Assembly: GCA_023229685.1 (NCBI GenBank)
Contig: JALNYT010000007.1
Span: forward strand, 108,468 to 172,467
Length of the DNA: 64,000 nucleotides
Reading direction: 5' to 3'
Source of the DNA: Sulfuritalea sp.
GTDB taxonomy: Bacteria > Pseudomonadota > Gammaproteobacteria > Burkholderiales > Rhodocyclaceae
Shown: one piece after another, positions 32,770 through 41,577 of the stretch
How the letters are laid out: each line of letters starts with the position of its first letter
How positions within the stretch are numbered: the first letter of the stretch is position 1
Translations under genes and position numbers: made by a program
The notes under the pieces: generated by a model
Told to the model about the DNA's origin: nothing
What the model saw: the letters and a program-made list of their open reading frames with translations, nothing else
The model's database searches: none

Positions 32770-33736
32770 GCCGCAGGTCTTCCAGCAGTTGTGCAAAATC
32801 GGCGGGTAGCGGCGATTCCCAGGCCATGTCGGCGCCGGTTGCCGGATGCCGCAGCGCCAGCCGCCAGGCATGCAGCGCCTGGCGCTTAAATGCGTCGAGC
32901 CGGGCGTCACCGCTCCTGGCCTTGCCGTACACGGGGTCGCCGGCCAGAGGATGCTTGATCGACGCCAGGTGGACCCGAATCTGATGGGTGCGCCCGGTTT
33001 CCAGCCGGCACTCGAGCAGCGTGGCCTTGGCGAAGCGCTCGAGCACCGCGTAATGCGTGCGCGCCTCCTTGCCGCCGGCCCGCACGATGGCCATCTTGGT
33101 CCGCTGCACGGCATGGCGCCCGAGCGGCGCATCGACGGTGCCGTCGCGCTCGACCACGCCCAGCGCCAGGGCCAGATAGTGCCGCTGCACCGAGCGGGCC
33201 TGCATCTGGCGCACCAGGTCGGTCTGTGCCGTCAGCGTCTTCGCCACCACCAGGAGGCCGCTGGTGTCCTTGTCGAGTCGGTGCACGATGCCGGCGCGGG
33301 GTATCCCGGCCAGTTGCGGGGCATGATGCAGCAGCGCATTCATCATCGTGCCCGACGCATTGCCGTTGCCCGGGTGCACCACCAGGCCGGCGGGTTTGTC
33401 GATCACGATCAGGTGCTCGTCCTCGAACACTACGTCGAGCGCGATATCCTCGGCAGCGTTGGCAAGAGTCGGTGCCGGCAGCACGGCGGCGCTCTGATCG
33501 AAATCGATGCGTTCACCACCATAGACCTTGCGCTTGGACTCGGCCGCGCTGCCGTCGAGGCGGATCAGTCCCTGCTTGAGCCAGCCCTGCAAACGACTGC
33601 GCGAGTGCTCGGGGAAAAGCTTCGCCAAGGCGGCGTCGAGCCGCCAGCCGGCGCATTCCGCGGGGATTTCGGCGCTCAGGGGCAGGCTGGGGCTTCGGCT
33701 ATAATCGACCGGATGTTCATGCGAGGTTTTCACCAT
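32762..33736 (-). CDS. rluD: 23S rRNA pseudouridine(1911/1915/1917) synthase
   Basis: A 324-residue protein. The N-terminal S4 domain has RLDAALAKLFPEHSRSRLQGWLK (two blocks), and the catalytic domain has the RluA-family motif GIVHRLDKDTSGLLVVAKT (catalytic Asp in HRLDKDTSG, near residue 150), VIDKPAGLVVHPGNGN and ETGRTHQIRVHLA. The combination with S4 and the bamD neighbour indicates RluD. Its ATG at 33736 overlaps the bamD ATG on the other strand within CATG, so the upstream region of each gene lies inside the other. Confidence 0.92.
   Translation of the reverse strand: MVKTSHEHPVDYSRSPSLPLSAEIPAECAGWRLDAALAKLFPEHSRSRLQGWLKQGLIRLDGSAAESKRKVYGGERIDFDQSAAVLPAPTLANAAEDIALDVVFEDEHLIVIDKPAGLVVHPGNGNASGTMMNALLHHAPQLAGIPRAGIVHRLDKDTSGLLVVAKTLTAQTDLVRQMQARSVQRHYLALALGVVERDGTVDAPLGRHAVQRTKMAIVRAGGKEARTHYAVLERFAKATLLECRLETGRTHQIRVHLASIKHPLAGDPVYGKARSGDARLDAFKRQALHAWRLALRHPATGADMAWESPLPADFAQLLEDLRHE
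33700..33705 (+). promoter_or_regulatory. Candidate -10 element for bamD
   Basis: TATAAT, 30 bases before the bamD ATG and inside the rluD 5' end. No good -35 hexamer was found 16-18 bases upstream. The bamD start has GCGAGG about eight bases upstream. Confidence 0.35.
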
Positions 33737-34559
33737 GCGTAGTTTAGCGGCATTCCTGCGGGCGCTCGCCCCCATCGTAGTCATTGGCGCCAGTCTCGGC
33801 GCGACCCTGCTCGGCGGCTGCGGCCTGCTGCCCGACGTGATCGACGAAACCGCGGCCTGGACACCCAACAAGCTCTATGCCGAAGCCAAGGACGCCATGA
33901 GCGAGGGCGCCTACGACAAGGCGATCAAGTATTTCGAAAAGCTCGAAGCCCGCTTCCCTTACGGCCGCTACGCGCAACAGGCCCAGCTTGAAGTCGCCTA
34001 CGCCTATTACCGGCAGAGCGAGCCGGCGTCGGCCATTGCCGCCTGCGATCGCTTCATCCGCCTGCATCCGAATCATCCCAACGTCGACTACGCCTATTAC
34101 CTGAAGGGTCTGACCAACTTCAACGAGGACCTCGGCCTGTTGGGCTACGTCAGCCTGCAGGATCTCACCGAACGCGATCCCAAAGCCGCACGCGACTCCT
34201 TCGATGCCTTCAAGGTGCTGGTCACCAAGTTTCCCGAAAGTCGCTACACGCCGGACGCCACGGCGCGCATGAAGTACCTGGTCAATGCGCTGGCCTCGCA
34301 TGAAGTGCATGTCGCCCGCTACTACATGAAGCGGGAAGCCTACGTCGCCGCGGTCAATCGCGCGCAAACCGCGGTGAAAACCTACCCCGACGCACCCGCC
34401 AACGAAGAGGCCCTGTTCATCATGGTCAAGGCCTACGATCTGATGGGCATGAACGACCTGCGCGACGATGCCGAGCGGGTCATGCGCAAGAACTTCCCCA
34501 AGAGCGAATACTACGATCGCGGCCTCGACCGCGGGACGCCGTGGTGGAAGCTCTGGTAG
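33735..34559 (+). CDS. bamD: Outer-membrane assembly lipoprotein BamD
   Basis: A 274-residue lipoprotein. The signal peptide ends in the lipobox LLGGC (Cys near residue 29). The mature part consists of TPR-type helices: NKLYAEAKDAMSEGAYDKAI, YFEKLEARFPYGRYAQQAQ, RFIRLHPNHPNVDYAYYLKG, and ARDSFDAFKVLVTKFPESRY. BamD is the essential partner of BamA in inserting beta-barrel proteins in the outer membrane. Its divergent neighbour is rluD; a hydroxyacyl-CoA dehydrogenase follows 75 bases downstream. Confidence 0.95.
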   Translation: MRSLAAFLRALAPIVVIGASLGATLLGGCGLLPDVIDETAAWTPNKLYAEAKDAMSEGAYDKAIKYFEKLEARFPYGRYAQQAQLEVAYAYYRQSEPASAIAACDRFIRLHPNHPNVDYAYYLKGLTNFNEDLGLLGYVSLQDLTERDPKAARDSFDAFKVLVTKFPESRYTPDATARMKYLVNALASHEVHVARYYMKREAYVAAVNRAQTAVKTYPDAPANEEALFIMVKAYDLMGMNDLRDDAERVMRKNFPKSEYYDRGLDRGTPWWKLW

Positions 34560-34634
34560 GTCGCTGAGCCCCAGTTCCGACCCGGCCCCGATCGCGAGCA
34601 GGCCGGACGGGTAACACTCCCAGGAAAACCCTCC

Positions 34635-36173
34635 ATGTCCGTCGAGATCCAGTCGCCCTCCCTTTGCATCGGCATCGTCGGCACCGGCGCGATGGGCCGC
34701 GGCATTGCCCAGATCGCCGCGCAGGCCGGCATCCGCGTCCTGCTGTTCGACGCCCTGCATGGCGCCGCGCTCAGCGCGCGCGAAACAGTGGTCGCCACGC
34801 TGGGCAAACTGGCGGAAAAGGGCAAAATATCGGCTGAGGCGCTTGCCGCTGCGTCGGCCAGATTGGAAGTCGTGCCCCGGCTCGAGGAACTGGCTTCGGC
34901 ACAGATCATCGTCGAGGCCATCGTCGAAAATCTCGACGTCAAGAGACAGTTGTTCCAGCAACTGGAGGACATCATCACCGCCGATTGCATTCTCGCCACC
35001 AACACCTCCTCGCTGTCGGTGACCTCGATTGCTGCGGCCTGCAAGCGACCCGAGCGCGTCGCCGGCTTTCACTTCTTCAATCCCGTGCCGCTGATGAAAA
35101 TCGTCGAGGTCATCGACGGTCTGCTCACCGCGCCGTGGGTCTGCGAGGCACTGCTGTCCCTGGGACGCCGCATGGGGCACACGGCGGTGCACGCCCGCGA
35201 CACGCCGGGTTTCATCGTCAATCATGCCGGCCGCGGCTTCGCCACCGAAGCGCTGCGCGTGCTCGGCGAAGGCGTAACCGATTTTTGGGAAATCGACCGC
35301 ATCATGCGCGAGACCGCCGGCTTTCGCATGGGGCCTTTCGAACTGATGGATCTGACCGGCCTCGATGTTTCGCAGCCGGTGATGGAATCCATCTACCACC
35401 AGTATTACGAGGAGCCGCGCTACCGGCCCTCGGCGCTCGCGGCGCAGCGACTGGCCGGCGGGCTGCTGGGACGCAAGACCGGACGCGGTTTCTATACCTA
35501 TGCCAACGGCACACCCGGGCCGATGCCGGTGGCGATCGTGCCGAGCGCCAAAGCGGCCAGCGTCTGGGTCAGCCAGACCCGCCCGGAATGGGCCGATGTC
35601 GTGCGCGAGATCGCCGCGGCTGCCGGCGTCAAGGTCGAAACCGACTACACGCCGAGCGCCGATGCCCTGTGCATCGTCACCCCGCTCGGCGCCGACATCA
35701 CCACCTGCTGCGTCGGCAAGGGGCTGGATCCGCGCAATGCGGTCGGCATCGACTGCCTGTTCGGCATCACGGCGGGCAGAAGCGCGCGCCGCACCCTGAT
35801 GACGACACCGCTGACCACCACCGCGATGCGCGACGCCGCCCATGCCCTGTTCGCCGCCGACGGCACGCCCGTCACCGTGATCCGCGACAGCGCGGGGTTC
35901 GTTGCCCAGCGCATCGTTGCCTGCATCGTGAACATCGGTTGCGACATCGCCCAGCAGCGCGTCGCCAATCCGGCCGACATCGACCGCGCGGTGACCCTCG
36001 GTCTGGCGTATCCCAAGGGCCCGCTGGCGTTCGGCGATGCGCTGGGCGCCAGGAACGTGCTGACGATCCTCGAAGCCATGCAGGATGTCTACGGCGATCC
36101 GCGCTACCGTCCCAGCCCGTGGCTCAAGCGCCGCGCCTTGCTCGGCGTCTCGCTGCTGACCGACGAGACTTGA
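34635..36173 (+). CDS. 3-hydroxyacyl-CoA dehydrogenase (PaaH/PaaC type)
   Basis: A 512-residue enzyme with a Rossmann N-terminus (IGIVGTGAMGRGIAQIAAQAG, residues 12-32, core GTGAMGRG), NTSSLSVTSIA and GFHFFNPVPLMKIVEV with the catalytic His/Glu dyad. Two 3HCDH C-terminal domains follow: DTPGFIVNHAGRGFATEAL and, after a linker, a second copy GFVAQRIVACIVNIGCDIA with ALTLGLAYPKGPL-like TLGLAYPKGPLAFGD. The two-domain, about 510-residue layout is typical of 3-hydroxyadipyl-CoA dehydrogenase of phenylacetate catabolism or related beta-oxidation enzymes. The thioesterase gene follows after 42 bases. No other paa genes are in the window. Confidence 0.86.
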   Translation: MSVEIQSPSLCIGIVGTGAMGRGIAQIAAQAGIRVLLFDALHGAALSARETVVATLGKLAEKGKISAEALAAASARLEVVPRLEELASAQIIVEAIVENLDVKRQLFQQLEDIITADCILATNTSSLSVTSIAAACKRPERVAGFHFFNPVPLMKIVEVIDGLLTAPWVCEALLSLGRRMGHTAVHARDTPGFIVNHAGRGFATEALRVLGEGVTDFWEIDRIMRETAGFRMGPFELMDLTGLDVSQPVMESIYHQYYEEPRYRPSALAAQRLAGGLLGRKTGRGFYTYANGTPGPMPVAIVPSAKAASVWVSQTRPEWADVVREIAAAAGVKVETDYTPSADALCIVTPLGADITTCCVGKGLDPRNAVGIDCLFGITAGRSARRTLMTTPLTTTAMRDAAHALFAADGTPVTVIRDSAGFVAQRIVACIVNIGCDIAQQRVANPADIDRAVTLGLAYPKGPLAFGDALGARNVLTILEAMQDVYGDPRYRPSPWLKRRALLGVSLLTDET

Positions 36174-36215
36174 ACGCGAACTGGGCTCCAACCGACAACA
36201 GCAAGGGACATCGAC

Positions 36216-36662
36216 ATGACAAATCCCTCTGAACTTGCCGCCTTCCGCCTGCGCTATCCGCTCCGCGTGCGGTGGGCCGAAGTCGATCCGCAGAACATCG
36301 TTTTCAACGGCCATTACCTGACTTACTTCGACGTCGGCATCACCGAATACTGGCGCGCGATCGGCCTGCCCTATCCGAATGGCATCGCCGGCACTGGCGG
36401 CGACCTGTTTGCGGTGAGGAGCGTGATCAACTATCACGGTTCAGCGCGCTTCGACGAAATCATCGACATCTGCGTGCGCGCGGCCAAGCTCGGCAATTCG
36501 AGCATGACCTTCGAGATGGGCATCTTCCGCGACGACGAACGCCTGATCAGCGGCGAGATCGTCTACGTCAATGCCGACCCCGAGAGCAAGACATCGCGCC
36601 CCTTGCCGGAGAAGCTGCGCAAGGCGATCGAAGTCTACGAAGCCGGCAGCGCTGTCGTCTGA
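36216..36662 (+). CDS. Acyl-CoA thioesterase, 4HBT hot-dog fold
   Basis: A 148-residue hot-dog protein. LRVRWAEVDPQNIVFNGHYL contains the active-site Asp of the 4-hydroxybenzoyl-CoA thioesterase family (WAEVDPQNIVFNxHY, residues 19-35). SSMTFEMGIFRDDERLISG is the central strand pair. It hydrolyses a short acyl- or aryl-CoA, and in this place may salvage CoA from products of the preceding dehydrogenase. AAGGGA stands ten bases before the ATG. Confidence 0.85.
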   Translation: MTNPSELAAFRLRYPLRVRWAEVDPQNIVFNGHYLTYFDVGITEYWRAIGLPYPNGIAGTGGDLFAVRSVINYHGSARFDEIIDICVRAAKLGNSSMTFEMGIFRDDERLISGEIVYVNADPESKTSRPLPEKLRKAIEVYEAGSAVV

Positions 36663-36825
36663 GTTGCACGAAGTCCGGGAGTTATGCGCAGCGGTATCCA
36701 CCCGGACGGCGCTGGCGCGCGATGCGTGCGTGCGGTCGACCGCGCCCAGTCGACCTCTTGAGGCCAAGCTCAATCACCGCACTTTGGATTTTCGTTCCAG
36801 GCGGAAGCCCTCTCTTCAAGCACCG

Positions 36826-36855
36826 TTGACACACGTATATGCATCTGCATATACT
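36826..36855 (+). promoter_or_regulatory. Promoter of the opine-type dehydrogenase/ABC operon
   Basis: TTGACA (36826-36831), 18-base spacer, TATACT (36850-36855). The start codon is 39 bases downstream with GAGGAGGAG. A perfect palindrome covers the spacer and the -10 element. Confidence 0.75.
36835..36854. promoter_or_regulatory. Palindromic operator, likely MarR-type
   Basis: GTATATGCA TC TGCATATAC: nine-base arms with a two-base centre, fully symmetric. It overlaps the promoter, so a bound repressor would block RNA polymerase. The last gene of the operon encodes a MarR regulator, the natural candidate. Confidence 0.75.
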
Positions 36856-36893
36856 CGCATCAGAAAATCTACGATAAACGAGGAGGAGATCCG

Positions 36894-37973
36894 ATGCGTA
36901 TCGCGGTTCTCGGCGGTGGCCACGGTTGCTATGCAGCGGCTGCGGATCTGTCGGAGCAGGGGCACGAGGTCTGCCTGTGGCGGCGCGATGCGGCAGCGCT
37001 CGAAGCGGTCACGCGTTCGGGCTGCATCTCCCTGACGGACTATCGCGGCTGCCGTGAGGTACCCATCTTCCGCCCCACTCCCGACATCGGCGCTGCGGTC
37101 CGCGGCTCCGATCTCATAGTGATTGCGACACCGGCGTTTTCCCAAACCGAGATCGCCGCTGCCATCGCACCCCACCTCTGCGATGGCCAAGTGGTGTTCC
37201 TCCCCCCCGGTACCTTCGGCAGCTATGTCATGGCCCGGGAGGTACGCAGAGCAGGAAACAGCGCCGCCGTCGCCTTCGCCGAAACCGGAACCCTGCCCTA
37301 TCTGGCACGTAAGCACGGTGATTCGGACATCACCATCACCACCCGCGCAACCCGGCTGCCGACGGGAGTCTTTCCGGCCAGCGCGGCTACCGCTGCGCTG
37401 GCCGTAATTGCGCGCGCCTATCCAGCCATCGAGCCGGTAGAGGACGCATTGTCGGCCGCCTTGATGAACGCGGGACCGATCATTCATCCTCCTCTTATCC
37501 TGATGAATGCCGGTCCGCTTGAACATTTCGAGTCGTGGGACATCCACAACGAAGGCACCCAGGCATCGATCCGGCACGTCACCGATGCGCTGGATGCCGA
37601 ACGAATGGCGCTGCGCGAAGCTCTCGGCTACGCGGCGCCGCATTTTCCTCTCGCGGATCACTACAACAGCGATCGGTGGATGTACGGCAACGCGCATGAC
37701 AAACTGGTCGACAGCGGCGACTGGCGCGAACACATCGACCTCAAGACCCATCGCTATATGCAAGAAGACGTCGCGTACGGCCTGGCATTTCTGGTGTCGG
37801 TGGCGGACTGGGCAAACCTGGACTGTCCGGTGGCGCGGGGTCTGCTGGCGATCGCCGGTGCCGTATGCGGCCAGAATTTCGCCACCGGACCGCGCACGCT
37901 TGGCGCCCTTGGCCTTGGCCGTCTCGACCGCTCTGCGATGAAGCGACTCCTGGAGTGCGGCGGGGACCTATGA
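36894..37973 (+). CDS. NAD/NADP octopine/nopaline-type dehydrogenase
   Basis: A 359-residue enzyme: N-terminal Rossmann domain VLGGGHGCYAAAADLSEQGH (residues 5-24; GGGHGxxA) and a C-terminal helical opine-dehydrogenase domain with NAGPIIHPPLILMNAG (the His of the catalytic pair) and EDVAYGLAFLVSVADW. Opine dehydrogenases join or split amino acids and 2-oxoacids; this protein may oxidise an N-(carboxyalkyl) amino acid or another secondary amine. It starts a seven-gene operon with four-base (ATGA) overlap to the next gene. Substrate unknown. Confidence 0.8.
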   Translation: MRIAVLGGGHGCYAAAADLSEQGHEVCLWRRDAAALEAVTRSGCISLTDYRGCREVPIFRPTPDIGAAVRGSDLIVIATPAFSQTEIAAAIAPHLCDGQVVFLPPGTFGSYVMAREVRRAGNSAAVAFAETGTLPYLARKHGDSDITITTRATRLPTGVFPASAATAALAVIARAYPAIEPVEDALSAALMNAGPIIHPPLILMNAGPLEHFESWDIHNEGTQASIRHVTDALDAERMALREALGYAAPHFPLADHYNSDRWMYGNAHDKLVDSGDWREHIDLKTHRYMQEDVAYGLAFLVSVADWANLDCPVARGLLAIAGAVCGQNFATGPRTLGALGLGRLDRSAMKRLLECGGDL

Positions 37974-38980
37974 GCGCGCGTCCCGCCCCCGCCGTTATCG
38001 GCGCCCTCGGCGCCGGCCGCATGGGGCGCGGAATCGCGACTGCCTTCGCCTACGCCGGACATGAGACCTGGCTGATTGACGTCAAGCCGCGCGAGCCGGC
38101 AGACGCTGTAGCGCTCGTGCAAGACGCCCGCGCCGAAATCGATGGCAGCCTGGCGGCCTTGGCGGCCCTGGGCGCGTTCGACGATCGCCAGCGGCCGGCG
38201 ATCGTCGAACGCATTCACTTCGCGTTGCGCGACCAGGCACCGGCCGCACTTGCTCGCGTCGACCTGCTGTTTGAGGGGGTGCCCGAGGTCATGGAGATCA
38301 AGCGTGACGCCTTCGCATTTGCGGGCGCCCACCTCAAGGCCGACGCGATCGTCGCCTCGACCACCTCGACCTTCCTGGTAAATGAACTGGCGGAGATCGT
38401 CCCCGGTTCCGAGCGCTTCCTCAACGCGCATTGGCTCAACCCGGCTTACATCATTCCCCTGGTCGAACTCAGTCCGCATGCACAAACGGCGCCGGCGGTG
38501 ACCGCCCGGCTCAGGAACCTGCTGGAGGCGATCGGCAAAGTGCCGGTAGTCTGCGCAGCCACGGCCGGTTACATCGTGCCCCGGCTGCAAACGCTGATCA
38601 TGAACGAAGCCGCGCGCATGGTTGAGCAGGGGGTCGCGACGGCGGAGGAAATCGACAAGGCAACGCGCTTCGGCCTCGGCTTCCGTTACGCCAACATCGG
38701 CGTCATCGAGTTCATCGACTTCGGCGGCAACGACATTCTTTACTATGCCAGCCGCTATCTTGCGACGGCCCTGGGCGATCCGCGCTACGCGTCGCCGGCA
38801 ATCGTGAATCGCCACATGCAGGAAGGCCATAACGGGCTGCGCGACGGAAAGGGTTTTTACGATTTTAGCGGAGTCGATTTGAATCAATACAAGAAGGAAG
38901 TGCTGGGCCGGATGCTAGGTATGCTCAAGCATCTGGACCTGATGCGCCCGCCGGGAATCGCTCAAGGCGATTCACGATAA
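37970..38980 (+). CDS. 3-hydroxyacyl-CoA dehydrogenase-like protein (HbdA type)
   Basis: A 336-residue protein starting in the stop codon of the opine-type gene (ATGA). GALGAGRMGRGIATAFAYAG is the NAD motif, STTSTFLVNELAEIV and NAHWLNPAYIIPLVEL the catalytic region (the usual HFFNP replaced by HWLNP, with His kept), and VVCAATAGYIVPRLQTLIMN the start of the C-terminal domain. A single 3HCDH C-terminal domain. It resembles 3-hydroxybutyryl-CoA dehydrogenases and L-carnitine/lambda-crystallin types; free hydroxyacids are therefore also possible. Works presumably with the opine-type enzyme on an imported compound. Confidence 0.78.
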   Translation: MSARPAPAVIGALGAGRMGRGIATAFAYAGHETWLIDVKPREPADAVALVQDARAEIDGSLAALAALGAFDDRQRPAIVERIHFALRDQAPAALARVDLLFEGVPEVMEIKRDAFAFAGAHLKADAIVASTTSTFLVNELAEIVPGSERFLNAHWLNPAYIIPLVELSPHAQTAPAVTARLRNLLEAIGKVPVVCAATAGYIVPRLQTLIMNEAARMVEQGVATAEEIDKATRFGLGFRYANIGVIEFIDFGGNDILYYASRYLATALGDPRYASPAIVNRHMQEGHNGLRDGKGFYDFSGVDLNQYKKEVLGRMLGMLKHLDLMRPPGIAQGDSR

Positions 38981-39002
38981 ATCCACGTCTGGAGGAAACA
39001 CA

Positions 39003-39983
39003 ATGAGACTACTGATCAAGCGAGCAATTCTGGCCCTGCTGGCAACCGCTGCGTTGGCGGCGCAGGGGCAGACCGTGCCGACGATACGCGTCGGCTGGAC
39101 CATTCCGGCCGAAGAGGCGAAGTACATGCTGATGCGACGGCCCCAGGAATTTCCCAGTCAGGGCAAGGCTTACAAGATCGAGTGGGTGCAGTTCCAGGGT
39201 ACGGCGCCCATGGTCCAGGCGATGCTGGCCGGCGCACTCGATTGCGCCACGATGGCTCCGCTGTCGTTGGCGCAGGGCCACATCGAGAACGGCCTCAATG
39301 CCTACATCGTGGCACAGCACGTCGGCGAGCGCCCGGGTTCATTCTCGGTCTATTGGGCGGTGAAGGCCGATTCGCCGATCAAGACGGCGCAGGATCTGAA
39401 GGGCAAGACGCTTGGCACCAACGCGTATGGCACCGGCGTTTATTATCATATGCTGCTGTGGTTGCAGCGTCACGGGCTCGATCCCGAAAAGGACGTGAAG
39501 ATCGTCGAGACCGGCTTCCCGCCGTCGGAAGACGCGATCCGTTCCGGGCGCGTCGACGCTGGCCCGCTGGTCCAGCCCTTCGCCATGCGTGCGGAGGACA
39601 AGGGTGGACTGCGCAAGTTGTTCGCGCTGAGCGAAGTGCAGTCGCCGATGGTGCAAATCTTCGAGGGCTGCAAGAAGGAATTCGTCGATGCCAACCCGCA
39701 GCTGGCGCGCCAGTATGTCAAGGATTTGACCGCCGCCATGAAGCGGGTCGTCGCCAATCCAGCCGAAGCGCGCAAGGTCGTCTCGGAAGTGACCAAGGCG
39801 CCCGAAGCGGTGCTCGAAAAATACTTGCTGACTGACAAGGATTTCTATCGCGACGCGGGGGCCAAACCCGACTTGGCGTCGATCCAGGAAACCTTCAACC
39901 TTTACTACAAGGCAGGTTTCCTCAAGCGTCCGCTCGACGTCAACCAGTTCCGCCGCACCGACGTTATCGCGCCGATTGAGTGA
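39003..39983 (+). CDS. ABC transporter substrate-binding protein (NitT/TauT/SsuA type)
   Basis: A 326-residue protein with signal peptide (LLIKRAILALLATAALAAQG, residues about 3-22). Mature part opens TIRVGWTIPAEE and carries the SsuA/NMT1-like pattern DCATMAPLSLAQGH, DLKGKTLGTNAYGTGVYYHM, SGRVDAGPLVQPFA. This family captures sulfonates, nitrate, aromatic acids or pyrimidine precursors. With the downstream ATPase and two permeases it forms a complete importer. The substrate is likely the compound acted on by the two dehydrogenases upstream. Confidence 0.85.
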   Translation: MRLLIKRAILALLATAALAAQGQTVPTIRVGWTIPAEEAKYMLMRRPQEFPSQGKAYKIEWVQFQGTAPMVQAMLAGALDCATMAPLSLAQGHIENGLNAYIVAQHVGERPGSFSVYWAVKADSPIKTAQDLKGKTLGTNAYGTGVYYHMLLWLQRHGLDPEKDVKIVETGFPPSEDAIRSGRVDAGPLVQPFAMRAEDKGGLRKLFALSEVQSPMVQIFEGCKKEFVDANPQLARQYVKDLTAAMKRVVANPAEARKVVSEVTKAPEAVLEKYLLTDKDFYRDAGAKPDLASIQETFNLYYKAGFLKRPLDVNQFRRTDVIAPIE

Positions 39984-40033
39984 TGGATAGAATCCATGCC
40001 GCGGCGCGAGCCGCGGCAACGAGGGAGTCGGCC

Positions 40034-40798
40034 ATGATCTCGATTGAACGCCTAGGCAAGTCGTTTCAGCCCGCGCAGGGCGTTCTCCATGCGGCCCTGG
40101 TGGACATTTCGCTCACCGTGCCCGAAGGCGAGTTCGTGTCGATCCTGGGGCCGAGCGGCTGCGGCAAAAGCACCCTGCTCTACATCGTCGGCGGTTTCGT
40201 CCCGCCGACGACCGGCAGCATCCGCGTGAATGGCAAGGCGGTCACCGGTCCCGGACCCGACCGCGGGCCGGTTTTCCAGGAATTTGCTCTTTTCCCCTGG
40301 AAGACCGTCAAAGGCAACGTCATGTACGGCATGCTCGAGCAGGGCGTGCCGCGCGCCGAGGCCGAGAGGCGCGCCGTGGATCTGCTCGATATGGTGCACC
40401 TGGCGCGCTACGCCGATTTTTATCCCAAGGAACTGTCCGGTGGCATGAAGCAGCGCGTGGCGATTGCCCGAACGCTGGCCTACAACCCTGCGATCCTGCT
40501 GATGGACGAGCCTTTCGGCGCACTCGACGCGCATACGCGAACCACCTTACAGAACGAACTGCTGACGATTTGGGAGCGGCATCGAAAAACGGTGCTCTTC
40601 GTCACCCACAGCGTCGAGGAAGCGGTTTTTCTGTCCGATCGCGTGTTCGTCATGACCGTCTCGCCGGGGCGGCAAAAGGCGCTAATCGAGATCGATCTGC
40701 CGCGCCCGCGAATTCGCGCCGAATTATTGCTTAATCGACGGTACCAGGAATATCTCGTAGACATCGAGCGGCTGATGTTCGACGCCCATGCTTCATGA
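40034..40798 (+). CDS. ABC transporter ATP-binding protein (SsuB/TauB type)
   Basis: A 254-residue ATPase from ATG 40034 (GAGGGAG upstream). Walker A GPSGCGKSTL, Q-loop QEFALFPWKTV, signature LSGGMKQRVAIART, Walker B ILLMDEPFGALDAHT, H-loop VLFVTHSVEEA. The FPWKTV wording after the Q-loop is typical for nitrate/sulfonate/taurine importers. It overlaps the following permease gene by four bases. Confidence 0.93.
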   Translation: MISIERLGKSFQPAQGVLHAALVDISLTVPEGEFVSILGPSGCGKSTLLYIVGGFVPPTTGSIRVNGKAVTGPGPDRGPVFQEFALFPWKTVKGNVMYGMLEQGVPRAEAERRAVDLLDMVHLARYADFYPKELSGGMKQRVAIARTLAYNPAILLMDEPFGALDAHTRTTLQNELLTIWERHRKTVLFVTHSVEEAVFLSDRVFVMTVSPGRQKALIEIDLPRPRIRAELLLNRRYQEYLVDIERLMFDAHAS

Positions 40799-41577
40799 AT
40801 TCGCTGCTAAGGCTCCCCGGCGTTCCTCCTATCGTCTCGTTGCTCGCGCTGTTGTCGCTTTGGCACCTGGCGGCGGTTGTTCTCGATTACAGCTACCTGC
40901 CGCCTCCGATCGAGGTCCTCAAGACGTTGCCCGCGCTGTTGGCTGAACCCGAGACTGCCGGCCACATCATCGACTCGCTCAAACGGATGGCAGGCGGCTT
41001 CGCGCTGGCTGTTGCCTTGGCCGTGCCTTTGGGCCTGACCATGGGTCGCAGCCGGGCCGTCGCGTGTTTTTTCAAGCCGCTGCTGACGGTTACTTATCCC
41101 GTGCCGAAGTCGGCGCTGATGCCGATCATCATGCTCTGGTTCGGCATCGGCGATTTTTCAAAGATTCTGGTGATCTTTCTCGGCGTCAGTCTGCCGCTGA
41201 TCTACCACAGCTACGCCGGTGCCCACGCGGTCGATGAAAAGCTGGTGTGGTCTGCCCAAGCGATGGGGATGGGCAGAACACGCCGCCTGTTCGCCGTCAT
41301 TCTGCCTTCGGCACTGCCCGAGGTGATGCTGGGTTGCCGCGTCGGTATCGTCATGGCGCTGATCGTGATGGTCAGTTCGGAAATGATCGCGCGCCAGTCC
41401 GGCGTCGGCAACCTCCTCTTCAATTCGGCTGACATGGCGCAATATGACACGGTCTATGCGGTGATCGTGATCATCTCGGTCATCGGCTTCGTCGCCGATG
41501 CCATGTTCGAGGCGATCAGGCGGCGCCTGACCTTCTGGGCCGATCTGCGCGCCAGCACCGACGTGTGGACCACATGA
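40795..41577 (+). CDS. ABC transporter permease 1 (SsuC/TauC type)
   Basis: A 260-residue membrane protein with about six transmembrane segments. PKSALMPIIMLWFGIGDFSKIL is the family stretch (given as PKSALMPIIM and LWFGIGDFSK), and the ATPase-contact loop is AQAMGMGRTRRLFAVILPSA (EAA-like motif). It overlaps the ATPase and the next permease by four bases each, so the three are translationally coupled. Confidence 0.92.
   Translation: MNSLLRLPGVPPIVSLLALLSLWHLAAVVLDYSYLPPPIEVLKTLPALLAEPETAGHIIDSLKRMAGGFALAVALAVPLGLTMGRSRAVACFFKPLLTVTYPVPKSALMPIIMLWFGIGDFSKILVIFLGVSLPLIYHSYAGAHAVDEKLVWSAQAMGMGRTRRLFAVILPSALPEVMLGCRVGIVMALIVMVSSEMIARQSGVGNLLFNSADMAQYDTVYAVIVIISVIGFVADAMFEAIRRRLTFWADLRASTDVWTT

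Noticed and set aside
33744..36437. An 897-codon open frame on the minus strand
   Set aside because: Antisense to bamD and the hydroxyacyl-CoA dehydrogenase; composition is that of a reverse-strand shadow.
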